A stretch of 64,000 nucleotides of DNA from Calycina herbarum (GCA_001414485.1 LLEY01000017.1:1-64000); one strand, 5' to 3'; positions 44,601 through 54,665 are shown, counted from the stretch's first letter. Made by a program: numbers and translations. Notes: generated by a model not told the origin, from the sequence alone.

Positions 44601-44828
44601 TATGGTGCCATGTCTTTTGTGGCAATGGACGAGGATTGTACGCCAAAAATCTTGTTCCTATCAGAGGTTACAACTCAAAAGCTATTATGTCCGGGTCCGG
44701 TCGTATCCGTGGAGATGATGAAAGGAAAGCTGGACATCCTTCGGTCCATTGCTGATGAAGCGTTTATTCGTCTTTCGGCGTTGCTGGGTTTGAGAGTCGT
44801 GGAGACTTTAGTTGGTGATTCAGATTGA
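41700..44828 (+). CDS. Two-half PLP-dependent decarboxylase, N-half degenerate
   Basis: Intronless, 1042 residues. The C-terminal half (about 510-1042) resembles PLP-dependent group II amino acid decarboxylases of the histidine decarboxylase branch: FTTGSTMGNRVG (597-608), SSATHYSVKK with the ring-stacking His630, HVDGA with Asp728, and TLSHHKAFGIMVSGEV with the Schiff-base Lys767. The N-terminal half (about 80-500) repeats the fold: LLVAANIERDIVESA, FAATLGNSFGQIDDI and LLHVDASRTFDYL with Asp285. At the position expected for the lysine it reads LGSSITDDGSGERT, with no Lys, so that half is probably catalytically dead. The enzyme should convert an amino acid to an amine; His, Tyr, Trp or another substrate cannot be chosen. 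It lies downstream of the P450 in the same orientation. Confidence 0.82.
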   Translation: MPFLTQNNSPVLNEKSYPVADPKEADHTGYQANSFLTNLSIQTKTYASSTALTRQPSFQNIIKRAFLGGQSKWIEEPVISQWSNSRPHILAALEETEELYKEFRTNPLGAFHPFSDPLWLETGAYLQKAGLPWHNNNLNLPEEVDHSWPFNFKVLERKAVLLKGARVGDPNASGYICNWMEANQYGIRALQQELRAQKPDQKPLLVAANIERDIVESASQTFGLDLVVVDLQNIKLCKSILFNRSDGWKRPLIFAATLGNSFGQIDDIVAINDICSECSMLLHVDASRTFDYLTTLLPTTRKRLGLPQLRLEHIYLGSSITDDGSGERTLLASSIVAAGMNSIYPPPVVVLKPRSLGSLSPSLVEYVRGTDSTLAGSRDAMGPLLVALQELRFGASGMRDIYARCAVNRQILCDLLMKQDVSEALRVEIPRESLDLIIHVNENLVEKFSPSFQGKWGFVKVGNGKYLMTMQPSVKPRHLEELVRQFTALCGKTKTNFEIDCRAVMTVKPEIYRLPQQIVQSIDRLVSSWRVVAKSSGGYPLNQAPYSALGPIIGHFIPISIPSSWADARAKEILKDRKRQFGLADGDAECDDFIGIFTTGSTMGNRVGIHTALAHCDSRNTFVYYSSATHYSVKKIVRDCDALTRIWEQNERPRFAEIQADEYGMMRIGDLVEQVLQDRSSCGDYYGEYKIILLANMGTTFVGGRDNILGLRKALHAIDAEIAYIHVDGALDLGFTPDLVCLGRPGSATWEKNGLPIVQGITLSHHKAFGIMVSGEVISYSPNPENQSLAKAVELIDPRVIFETWLFQKLYRPADLLKTNQYCLDNANLLRRLLSAIQVRTRFNEKSFITLMERLPPWTIQNFHLAPEGNWVHYIAMPHISPLAIHHFVNEIATLDMMFENTFNYVSHSLSIALALDEPLTLRRVHCHDQILLPKVLDLARKELFRSSVHTNGNVDGWSDSFKRRFLYGAMSFVAMDEDCTPKILFLSEVTTQKLLCPGPVVSVEMMKGKLDILRSIADEAFIRLSALLGLRVVETLVGDSD

Positions 44829-44998
44829 TTCTTTCTATTCGCTTGAACATATCGGTGGATTGGTATTTGGTTTGATTCCTCATCTATGTAATATGTCTTT
44901 GATCAGCAAGTTTTATATAGATGTGATTCACAGACCCAAAGCTTTGGCTAACTAGCATAAGTCAAATGGTCATATCTTTTGGGTTATCGTCATCGTCG

Positions 44999-46499
44999 TC
45001 ATTCTAACATCAATTGTTCGCACCAGTGATTGGGATATTTGTTTTTGTCCCCAGCTTTGGCAACCAGCGCTTCTGCGAGGTGTAACAAGGGCTCCTCCTC
45101 TTCTCCCGTTTCGCTCCAGATATTTCTGCAATCTTCCCAAGCTCTTCCCTCTGTCGTAAATAACGGGTGGCCTCGGATGTATCTCAGGTTCTCAGGATTG
45201 AAGAACGAAACAGACGGTAGCTCCGACAGAAAGGTAAAGATGTCCCCCCATGATCCCGTTTCCAAATCGACCTCCACAAAATTGAGATTCTTCAATATCG
45301 AATCAGACAATGGAGTTCCTTCCGGTGGCGAGAGAATTTTGATGAGTGCTTCCGGGGAGGTCTTGACTCTGTCTAAGTCGATTGCCCTGAGACCCTTGCC
45401 AGCAGGTTTCCAATCCAGCTGCTTTAAGTCAAGACGTTGCGTCCCTTTCAGTCCAAGGACCTCTAAATTATGACAACGAGACACGATGTCAAACAGTGCT
45501 TTATTGTACTCCTGATTCGGGAATTCCTTTTGAAGATTGGAGAGTTGAAAATCCTCATCTCCGTCCCCGTCTTCGTCGAACCAATGCAAATACTCCGATT
45601 TACCGCCAGGCCCGGTGCAGTCCTGCCAGAAATTGTTAATCTTACAATTTGATAAAATAAACTGAATATGGAGAGTATTAAATACATAATATTGACGAAG
45701 AAACGTAGGGTGGGGCTACTTACTGTGACACCTAGGTAAAGGCATTCGAGACGATTGGCAAAGCCATCTGACATAGAAGCATTGATTTCCCCAAAATCAT
45801 GCGTACATGGGAGAAAGAGAGTTAGATCCGTTAGGCTTTCTAGTTTTTTGCTACGAAAAACGGTGGCGAGACCAGATAACAGCTGAGAAACTCGATCCCT
45901 ATCCCAAGTTGGCTCAATTTCACTACCCCCAGGAAAGTCGCTGTCCAATGATCCCGGATATATAGAAAGAGATTTCAATTTCGACAAATTTTGCAAAGCA
46001 TCAGGCAGCAGCCGCAGAAATTCCGTCGAGGCTTTATCTTCTCCCACTTCAGTCGATGGAAGCAAACACCTAGGCAGTGAGATTTTTAGATCTCTTACCA
46101 TCAAGCCTATATTTATTGAACCATACAAAAACTTTTCGATGCTCTCATTGAGAGCGTTTGCGCGGTCGAGACCTAACCAACTATATCTACCTACCTGCCA
46201 TATTATACGATGACTACGAAACAAAACGCGTGTCGCGACCTGATGAAAAGCTTTCGATACCAATCGAAGGCGGAGGAGAGCTGGATCCAGCGACGTATGA
46301 ATTAATTGAGGATATGTCTTGATGAGAGCATAACGGCTATCCTCGTGAATGCTGTAGATATTTATGGGCTCCAAGGATATTGAATGTGCAAGTTTTGAGG
46401 CGATCTATTTTAGCACAGGTTAGTGTTTGCCCTGAAATATATGAAGCATGCAACTTTAATACTTGCCTCCTCCCAAATTTCGCTTGGCAAAGACAGCAT
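44999..46499 (-). CDS. F-box protein with leucine-rich C-terminal part
   Basis: Three exons: 46499-46467, 46404-45724 and 45622-44999, giving 445 residues. The first intron is GC-AG (donor GCAAGT, acceptor AATAG, 62 nt). Splicing it joins MLSLPSEIWEE to IASKLAHSI, reproducing the opening of an F-box (LPxEIWxxI), followed by LRLVSKAFHQVATRVLFRS. The second intron is 101 nt. The remainder has scattered leucine-rich, LRR-like stretches (NLSKLKSLSIYPGSL, HNLEVLGLKGTQRL). F-box proteins bring substrates to SCF ubiquitin ligases; this target is unknown. Without the GC-AG intron the F-box is lost from frame, which supports the model. Confidence 0.72.
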
Positions 46500-46813
46500 A
46501 GTTGGGTTATGAATTGAGAGTTGTGCGCAGATTGTTGTGAACAGAGACAGGGATACAAAGGCGCTAGCTCTTGAAAACGTGATCTCTGCAACTTCCGGTC
46601 TGCTAAATTTACTCTTCGGCTCTGTGTATATATGATATATTTCTCTCCATTGCCTTCTTAGCAGTTACAAATCACCGAAGCGCCTAGATAGATAGGGCTT
46701 TGCCTCATTACCACGTGACCATAGATGATTTGTTATTTAAGAATATTCAAGAGGTACAAATAAGGCTGAATGTATAAAACCAAACAGAAATATTCATATG
46801 CTATTTACAATAA
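46500..46813. other. F-box promoter and glycosidase 3' flank
   Basis: About 310 bp; contains the leader of the leftward F-box gene (TGTATATATGATATATT at 46624-46640 is TATA-like but lies upstream only about 125 bp) and the end of the glycosidase gene. Nothing else seen. Confidence 0.35.
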
Positions 46814-49053
46814 CTAGAAGAGTGTAAACTCCACCAACCGAGTTTGTTTCCCTTTCTTAGGTACAAACGCAATTCTCACCAACTGTACCGTCCTCGAAGT
46901 CCATGATACATGAGTAATTCCACTAGAAACAGAGGGTGAATATTGAGCACCAGATACATCAACCCAAGATCCTCCAACATTGACTTGAATCTTATAGCTT
47001 TCTGGAACGTCAAAAGTCCCCAAATCACCGTACCACGCAATTTCAGCACGAGTAATAGAAGTCGTTGTTCCAAAATCCACTTGATACCAAATACTAGAAA
47101 CTCCATCTCCAACTGGAGCAGTCCATCCATTTACCAATTCAGTGAAGAATTGTACCCTACCATCGATAACATCGTGGATCTGGTTGGCATCTTGATTGGC
47201 TATACTAACGTTGCCTTTTGGATAAGTGGTGTCGACTAAGCGTTGTGTGGATTTGGAAATGGGTCGAAGGATTGCAGAGGGAGTCTTTCGGGAGATTGGA
47301 ACGATAACTCGTTGGAGAGATGGTGTACTTGAGACGACGACACTATCCACTTCAACGACCAAGCCCAAGGTTCCGTATTTTTTGCCAGTGGCATCCCATT
47401 GTACGCTAATTTGGTGGCTATGGTAAGGAACTTTGTCGGCACGGAAATAAGTGATGGAACTGTCAATGAGAGGATTGACTTCGAGCTTGTCGTCAGCGCG
47501 AGCGCGGATACCGACAAATTGATTGAGGATTATGTCGATATATCCGGAATGAAAATAATGAGGGGAGCGGTCTAGACCAACGATCGGTTTCCCAGTTGCT
47601 GGGTCGTAATCTTCTTCAAGGTTCAAGATACCGTTGTTGTAGTGTAATTGGGTGTAGGTACGAAGAAGAGAAGTGAAGTCTCCGGTGCCGATAACACCAG
47701 CAGAACTAGAGTTAGGGTAATGGTCGAGTAAGTTTCCAAGTCCGGTGAGAACCTGTGTCATTTGATATGGCCAGACTGGTCCATTCCACTGGCATTCGGG
47801 CCTTGTACCTTCGTATCGATACTGTCTCATGTAGTATTGGTATGTCGGCTCGACGGTACGTAATCCATATGGACCTTTGAGTTCATTCGTGTTCAGAATG
47901 TGCTTCCACTGGAGGAACAGAATGTTAGTTTCTGCTTATTTTAAAGTTGTGAACCGAAGAAAAGAGGATAGTTGGAATAGAAAGAACGTAAGAAGGTAAG
48001 GAAAAACCAATTGCACAAATGGAGCATGAGTAGATTTAGATAAGTTTGGTAGAGAGAAATAAGTATGTCTGTACTTACTGATTGCGCATAATCCTTACTA
48101 TCGTCTGGCAAGTCGTGGGCCCAAGGTACATAGCCAACTAGCTCACGACCCCTGATGAAGTCAAAGTACTTAACATAAGAGTTGCTGGTTTGGTGTCTAT
48201 CGATAAAGTGTTGGTATGTGCTATTCCACTGCTGACTTTGAAACTTCTGCTTGATTGCAGCTGCACGTGCGGTATAATCGGTAGCGATGGTTTGCTGGCT
48301 ATTCAATGTGGCGATGTTGGCAATTGCTTTGGCATTCGAAAATTGATAGCTGTTGATACTTGGCCGGAAGGACTGGCCACCTGTAAACCCATCTTGTCCA
48401 CCAGATGCATCAATGCTGGAAATTGTGTACTCGGTGGCATCTCGAAGAGGTTCCACGTAGTAAAGCCCTTTTGAACTATCATAGCTGTCTGCCCAAGCAT
48501 TGAAGACACTTTGCATAGCACCAAGAAGCGAAATCGGGAATCCAGCATCACCGTCTACCAGATAACCTTTCCAAACCGCATCGGCCATACTCTCAGAAAA
48601 TTGTCTCGTGTTGCTATTTGATCCATAAATGAAAGATGCGTAATCATTCTTGAATCTGCGGTTGTTGGACCACCTAGCTTCTGCAATATTTCTTTAGCAC
48701 TGTCTTCTTGTTGGATTTTGAAATAGGATAAATATCTTACCCTGTATGTGAAAAGCTGTGGCGTCATTCAGTGACCCGTAGGGTTGTGTTTGCCATCCAA
48801 CATCGTCCAAAAATTCCGTGGAAATGAAACCATTGGCACCTAGATCGCGTTGATGGGATCGAAATATCTGCCAGCGGTAGTAGTATACATCCTGGATCTG
48901 TGTGTCACTTGTCTCGAAAAACGGGATGTTATTCAGATACCAAGGAGCATCGTTTCCAAAGTACCTTTTTGCAAGGGAATCATCATCCAAACTCGAGGCC
49001 AAACAGACACTAGATTGGAATAGAAAATAGGCAACAAAAAAATGGGCCTTCAT
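46814..49053 (-). CDS. Secreted MGH1/GH63-like glycoside hydrolase with discoidin-type domain
   Basis: Three exons, 49053-48741, 48680-48079 and 47908-46814, introns 60 and 170 nt; 669 residues. A signal peptide covers residues 1-20. The catalytic part (about 30-500) is an (alpha/alpha)6 toroid of the mannosylglycerate hydrolase-like/GH63-like kind: PWYLNNIPFFETSD, VDGDAGFPISLLGAM, GGQDGFTGGQSFRP, YVPWAHDLPDDSKDYAQSW, GPYGLRTVEP and CQWNGPVWPYQ. The C-terminal 150 residues (NQIHDVIDGRVQFFTEL, YQVDFGTTTSITRAEI, YKIQVNVGGSWVDV) look like an F5/8 type C (discoidin, CBM32-like) carbohydrate-binding fold. Likely a secreted enzyme acting on plant or fungal oligosaccharides; the exact linkage is unknown. 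It is divergent to the NiCoT gene. Confidence 0.85.
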
Positions 49054-49906
49054 TTTGCCAATGGAAAACTGAAGTAGCTTTGAAAAATGTGCTTCATGCC
49101 ATCTCTCCCAGGGAATGAATCTTCCTACAAGTACTTATTAGTAGAGAAGTCATTCCCCGTATTCTGCCAATTTAGCCATGCTAGCTTGAACCCCCGCACT
49201 GCGGGAAATAAAACGATTGATGGGATGAACCTTAAACCTCGCGTTGACGAGATTTTGCTGGGGAAGGGTAGTCTAGTAACGAAGCGCTCCAATTGAATGT
49301 ATAACCAAATTTGTAGGTAGGTAGTGATTGCGGGGTGTTGAGAGCTTTGCGGGGAAGCCTCCCACATCTCGATGCGCACCAATAAAATGACTCGCGATGA
49401 ACCATAAAAGCGGCAGTTACTTAAAGAAGGAGCTCTTGTTGTTCCAACTTCCTAGCCATATCGTTTAGAACAACCATTGCTCGTCCAAGACTTCATGAGA
49501 GAATAGAGAGGTCATCTAGGTTAAGTTGCTGCTTTTAGTAAATCGCGAGCCTCTGATTGGAGCGTTTTTCTGCCCCTTTTTAAATAAACTCCACGTGACA
49601 CGCGGGAAATTGAAACATGTCGAACTGCTGAGCGAACCTGATGAATTTACTCCATCTTGGAGACAAGACCAAACCAACATGACAATAGCACAAACAATCT
49701 GGTAATTAGACAATGTTTTGATTTGCTGATTGCTAGAGTCACCGGTGGCCTTCGGGCCGGCGGCCGGCGCACATGAAGAAGACCAGCATGCGGGGTAGGT
49801 TAGGGGAGCACACAATTGGTGCGAGATAAGTTATCAATTGCTTCACCCACCTTTAATACTCACTATAATAATCTTTCACTCTCAAAAATGAGGAGGGTTT
49901 TCATTC
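49054..49906. promoter_or_regulatory. Divergent promoter between glycosidase and NiCoT genes
   Basis: 853 bp with no supportable gene. GCCGGCGGCCGGC at 49756-49768 is a near-palindromic GC-rich site in an otherwise AT-rich stretch. The 3' end holds an upstream ORF that overlaps the NiCoT start. Confidence 0.4.
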
Positions 49907-49935
49907 ATGCCATACTCATTCCTCTTCTCCCGTAA
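49888..49935 (+). promoter_or_regulatory. Upstream ORF overlapping the NiCoT start
   Basis: A 15-codon ORF (ATG 49888, TAA 49933-49935) in the +1 frame covers the first in-frame NiCoT ATG at 49907 and stops 4 bases before the next one at 49940. This layout would favour the second ATG by reinitiation. Confidence 0.5.
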
Positions 49936-51190
49936 CGATATGCGATTCCAACATCCCCCTCGATGGGCCGTCCAACTTGCCTCGAAACTTCCTCCCCAGC
50001 TACGTCTACTCTCCTTCGCAGCAGTCGGAATTATTTCCCTCCTCGTTTTAATAAATGTTGTCGTATGGATAGTGACGGCCTTCATTCTACGATCAAACCC
50101 TGCCCTCGCCTCGTCTGCCGTTCTTTCCTATACCCTCGGTCTTCGACATGCCCTCGATGCGGACCATATCTCCGCCATTGACCTTATGACACGGCGTTTG
50201 GTAGCTACAGGCTCGAAGCCAGTCACTGTAGGAACATGGTTTAGCTTGGGACATTCTACAATAGTCATAATAACTTGTATCGTGGTGGCTGCAACGAGTG
50301 GTGCGTTGGAGAAGAGATTTGAGGGCTTCAGGAACGTGGGGGGCATAATTGGGACAAGCGTCAGTGCTGGAGTCTTAATACTGCTTAGCATAGGGAATGC
50401 CTGGATATTATACAAATTGATACAACGGCTCAGGGTTGTTCTAAAAGAGGAGGTGGGTGAGGACAGAGATGCAGTTGCTGAAGAGGGGGCAGTGGCAGGC
50501 CTAGACCTGCAAGGAGGTGGTCTTATGGTGAGACTGTTCAAGAAGGTATTCAGGTTCATCGATCGGCCGTGGAAAATGTATCCTCTTGGGGTTCTCTTCG
50601 GCTTGGGATTTGATACCAGTAGTGAGATTGCAGTTCTTGGAATTGCCTCGGTGCAAGGCGCTGCGGGCACCAACATCTGGCTCATTCTCATTTTCCCTCT
50701 GCTTTTCACAGGTATCTTATATCCGTTCATGTTTCTTTTCCTGAAGAGCTGACATGTCGTAGCCGGCATGTGCCTCATCGATACGATAGACGGTGCTCTT
50801 ATGATGACACTCTATACTTCCACTTCCTTGGCCCGAGACACCATCGCAATTCTGTACTATTCTATTATTCTTAGTGCGATCACAGTGATAGTGGCACTGA
50901 CTATTGGCATCATCCAACTTCTCTCCCTTATGGCGAACTTCTCAAGTGGGCCCTTTTGGGATGGAGTTGATGCTGTTGGCGACCATTACTCTGAAGTCGG
51001 AGGAGCAATTTGCGGCGCTTTCGTTGTGTTTGGTGCCCTCTCGATTGTTCTATACAAACCCTGGCGAAGAAGAGTCGATCGCCGCCGCGGAATCCGTCAT
51101 GTTGAAGAGTCAGAGCTGCAGAGCAATGATCGAGTGGAGCATGAACAAAAGCAGCATTCTAGAATCAGCATGACAAAGACAATGGAATAA
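49907..51190 (+). CDS. NiCoT family nickel/cobalt transporter
   Basis: Two exons, 49907-50711 and 50763-51190, with a 51-nt intron (GTATCT donor); 410 residues from the first ATG, or 399 from the one at 49940. The defining NiCoT signature in span 2 is present as LGLRHALDADHISAID, with the metal-binding HxxxxDH. Other conserved stretches are LGHSTIVI, LGFDTSSEIAVLG and FTAGMCLIDTIDGALM, the last restored only by splicing. A charged loop (about 180-215) separates the two halves. The protein should bring Ni2+ or Co2+ across the plasma membrane, for example for urease (family knowledge). The C-terminal 50 residues are hydrophilic and basic. Upstream sequence contains an overlapping uORF. Confidence 0.92.
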
Positions 51191-51369
51191 AACTTTGAGC
51201 CTTCTTCTAAGTCCCGGCTTTGTTCCTTTCAGGACCCGCTCGTCTCGGATATTCCCCTTGTGAAAGAAACCACGAGTATAATCCCGAGACGGAGTTTTGC
51301 TATTCATTTTTAATTTGGAGATAGTTTGGGTAAATTGCTACCCATCATCCACTTTGACAAATCTCCAAA

Positions 51370-53164
51370 ATGGACGACGAGATAGAATATGTACACCGTG
51401 AGATGTGGCTTAGGAGCAATGTAAATTGGAAAGATACTTTGGGGCCTGACTGGGTTGGCCGAAAAGGTAAGAATAAAACCTCTTCCGTGTTCCAAGTCTG
51501 AAAATTAATACCGTAAAAGTACTGGGAAGAGGAGCCTATGGGGTTGTTGGATTATGGGAATATCGCGGCGCATCAAATCCTTCGCCTGCCGTCACTCAAG
51601 TCGCGGTAAAGAGTGTTATGTTTCCAGAGGAGGATAAAAACGATCCGCAATGGGAGCGAGAAGGATTAATAATGAAGCAACTCCAATCCGCAAAGTCACC
51701 TCATATCGTACGAATGTTTGGCAATATGAACCGTGATAAAAGCGTCGGCAACAAAGATGAACAAGTCATACGTTTGTTCTTGGAGTATTGCCCTGGTAGG
51801 AGTCTGGATTCTCTGCTGGAACAAGACTACTACCGCAGTATGATGCGGAAACCTGCGCCAGAAGTGCCAATTATGGAAGCAGACCTTTGGGCCATTTTCC
51901 ATTGTTTGGCTTTAGGTGCCATTGCTATAGATCGTGGAACGGAAGACCCACAGGCGAAAGCCTGGAATAGAAAAGGGCACATTGTCCATTATGAGTAAGT
52001 TGATCATCTTTTCCGCTACACGACAAACAAAAGTTAATCGTGTTAATAGCCTCCACTGCGGCAATGGTAAGTTTACGGGTATTTTGCCAATAAAACGAAC
52101 TCATAGCTAAAGCAAAAAATGTTTAGTCTTGCTTGGCTCTAGAGACTCAAAACATCCTCGAGTTCCAATAGCTAAGGTAAAACATCAATATCACAAATTA
52201 CTTTTGGAAAGACAGGAATCTAACAGGGCCGCAGATCGCAGATTTCAGCGTAGCGAGAGAGGAGCCCAAAGGTCCTAAAAAGGTGGTGGAAGCTATTGGA
52301 CGCAAGCACCTCATGGGTGGAGCACTCCAGTATATGCCACCGGAAAACAACAACAAGGTGTTTAAGCTCCGCAAGGTCGGTGTTCTCCGAGTTCTTTTTC
52401 CCTCCTTCGGGTTGTTCATGAGGATTGGGACAGGCGTTTCCTCCTCAAACAACTCACTTCCTCCCCCCATAACCCTATTTCCTCCTCCTTTTCTACAAAC
52501 ATACTTCTAGAACGAGCATTACTAACTCAGGGTCGGCATACATCAGCCCCGGAAGGGTCCATATACAAATATCTATCAAGTTGGGTGTGTAATGCACTGT
52601 TTGCTTTGTCGACGAAGTTCAGACTTCCTTGGTAATCGTCAAAGGTCATTTCCCAACATTTCTCGCTTTCTCAGATTGGGGGGGATAACACAGGGGCCGA
52701 GGATGGAGGATGAGGGCATTAAAAAGTTGTATAGCAAGGCACTGAGAGAACTGGTCATGGAATGTATGCTCCAGGAGCCCCTTGCCAGGCCCTCGACCGC
52801 GGAATTGGTGAAGAGAACAAAAGAGGGGCGGGATTCTGCAGTGGATTTGACCAAAACTCTATCTGAGGAACAAACTTGGGAGAAGGGGTGGGCGGATCTT
52901 CCTATGATTGCAGCAGACCATTTCCCAGAATCTCCCACCATTCTCAAAGGCCCCATTTACAACACACCATTCCGCGCTCCGGATCCTACACCAAAACCTA
53001 CTCCGATTCCTACCCCAGATAATCGTAGCCCAAACCGTAGCTCGAAGCCAGGATCTGGATTTGGATCTGGATTTAAATCTAGATCCACTGCGGTTGGCAG
53101 CCTACCTTCAGATATGGCGGTCAATGTTCTCCTAAGAGTACCTGCGCGGGCAGACTCAATCTAG
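51370..53164 (+). CDS. Atypical protein kinase
   Basis: Six exons: 51370-51466, 51520-51994, 52050-52066 (17 nt), 52127-52176, 52235-52375 and 52547-53164, total 465 residues. Landmarks in order: LGRGAYGVVGLW glycine loop, VAVKSV with the ATP-anchoring Lys, EREGLIMKQL with the C-helix Glu, LFLEYCPGRSLDSLL hinge, HYDLHCGNVLL catalytic loop (Lys replaced by His) and IADFSVARE where DFG is DFS. Then comes GGALQYMPPEN, and exon 6 gives TNIYQVGCVMHCLL and LARPSTAELV. The catalytic loop is assembled from three exons including the 17-nt one. The final 90 residues are Pro/Ser-rich. The last intron (171 nt, GTCGGT donor) is the least certain. Substrate unknown; it belongs to the many fungal kinases of no fixed group. 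Confidence 0.7.
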
Positions 53165-53437
53165 TTTCGTCGCTCTATTCTTATATGCCATTCTCTAGGT
53201 ATGATAGGGAAATGGTGCAAAAACATTGGCTTCTTTTTGAAGGTGCTTTCCCTGTTTTTGGTAAAGTGGCGGTGGGAACGCTTTGGTGTTGTCTTTGTCT
53301 TGGATCACAATGGAAGGCAGGAGCGACCAAAGCCAATCAAACAAATTCACTTCCACCTTCTACCTGGGCCGACAGTTCTACCTTAGCAGCTTTGCTTCAT
53401 TTTGTGCTGGCGACTTCAATGCTCTTCTTTGCGCAAC

Positions 53438-54665
53438 ATGGCTACAACGCGCGTTAAAGGTAAATCGACGCGTTTCCATCAACCTGCACTGGCAACCTCG
53501 CTGCACGACACAGACTCACCCTCAACTTACATTGACGAAGCCGAACAACAAATCATCCACGAAGCAAGACTGTACACAGACTCACCCTCAACTTACATTG
53601 ACGAAGCTGAACAACAAATCATCCACGAAGCAAGACAACAAGCTTCGATTGAGCTCTACGCAGAGATGACAGCACCATCACCATCAACGAGTGTCGAAAC
53701 TCAGAGTCAATCGTCTTCAGGCCCCGTCTCGGCTTCCACGCTTGCAAGCAGCAATGATGCCTCTCCAAGTACACAATCTAGCCCAGGCGACGCTCCCCCC
53801 AAGTCAGTTGCCTTGCATTGCGCGTATATAGTTGGCTCTGCTAATTCGCACCAGTTGTCTGGTTATGGGCAAATATTCAGATTTGATAATTGTCCACAAG
53901 GAACGAAGCTGGCAAGCGCATAAGATCATCGTTTCCTCCAAATCACCCGTTCTGGGGGCCGCGATAGAAGCCTTGAAAGTAAGTAGATCTGCTACTAGCC
54001 AAGTTCAAGGCGCGCAAGCCCTTGTCTATTTGCGCACATCACACGGCCTACAGAAACATGTCTTACTGCCTTATGCCGCCGGGCATCGAAGATCAATGCT
54101 AATTCTATTCCAGGAACCCATCCTCGACCTCTCTCGATACGAACCAAACGCCGTCACATACCTTATAGGATACATCTACTGCTCAAACTACCCCACCCCA
54201 GACACCACCCCCTCCTACTCTCTCCCCCTCCACCTCAACATTTTTATCGTCGCATCGGACCTCCAAATGCCTGACCTGCAATCCCTAGCGGTCGAAAAGT
54301 TCCAACACGACCTCATCAACCTAGTCACCGACGCGAAAATTTACTTCGAGATTGTCCGCCAAGTCTACAAATACACCACGCTTGAGAACCCGGAATTACG
54401 ATTGGTGGTTGTGGACATGGCGATGGCGGAAATGCAAACGATGTTGGCGGATGAGAATGTGCGATGGGGGTTCTTGCGATTGACTAGTGATGTCACTGAA
54501 TTCCAAACGGATATCTATGAGGGCTTGATGGGCAGGGCTGTGAGGTATGCACCGGCTCCGCATGTTCTTTGTGAAGAGTGTGGACCGATGGAAGAGAGTG
54601 AACGGGGGTTTGTGGTGGTGAATTGTGAGAGGTGTAAGATGGATAGGAGGGTGATGATTGGTTGA
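53438..54665 (+). CDS. BTB/POZ domain protein with a 22-residue duplication
   Basis: Three exons: 53438-53802, 53855-53978 and 54114-54665, giving 346 residues. Introns are 52 nt (GTCAGT donor) and 135 nt; the second is in frame and could be retained. The BTB fold starts in exon 2 with GKYSDLIIVHKERSWQAHK and SSKSPVLGAAI, and continues in exon 3 as LDLSRYEPNAVTYLIGYIYC, then NIFIVASDLQMPDLQSLAVEKF. Residues 26-69 are two near-identical 22-residue units (DSPSTYIDEAEQQIIHEAR...). The C-terminus has two Cys-x2-Cys pairs (LCEECGP, NCERCKM), a probable zinc knuckle. BTB proteins often serve as Cul3 adaptors or transcription cofactors; here that is family-level inference. Confidence 0.78.
53513..53644. 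repeat. 66-bp in-frame tandem duplication
   Basis: Bases 53513-53578 repeat at 53579-53644 with only a few changes near the ends plus GCC/GCT, inside exon 1 of the BTB gene. It encodes the repeated 22-residue unit. Confidence 0.9.

Noticed and set aside
45470..45652. Plus-strand ORFs inside the F-box and glycosidase genes
   Set aside because: Shadows of the spliced minus-strand genes.
49516..49815. 99-codon Cys-containing minus-strand ORF
   Set aside because: Lies within the divergent promoter region and starts in a GC palindrome; no signal peptide at its N-terminus.
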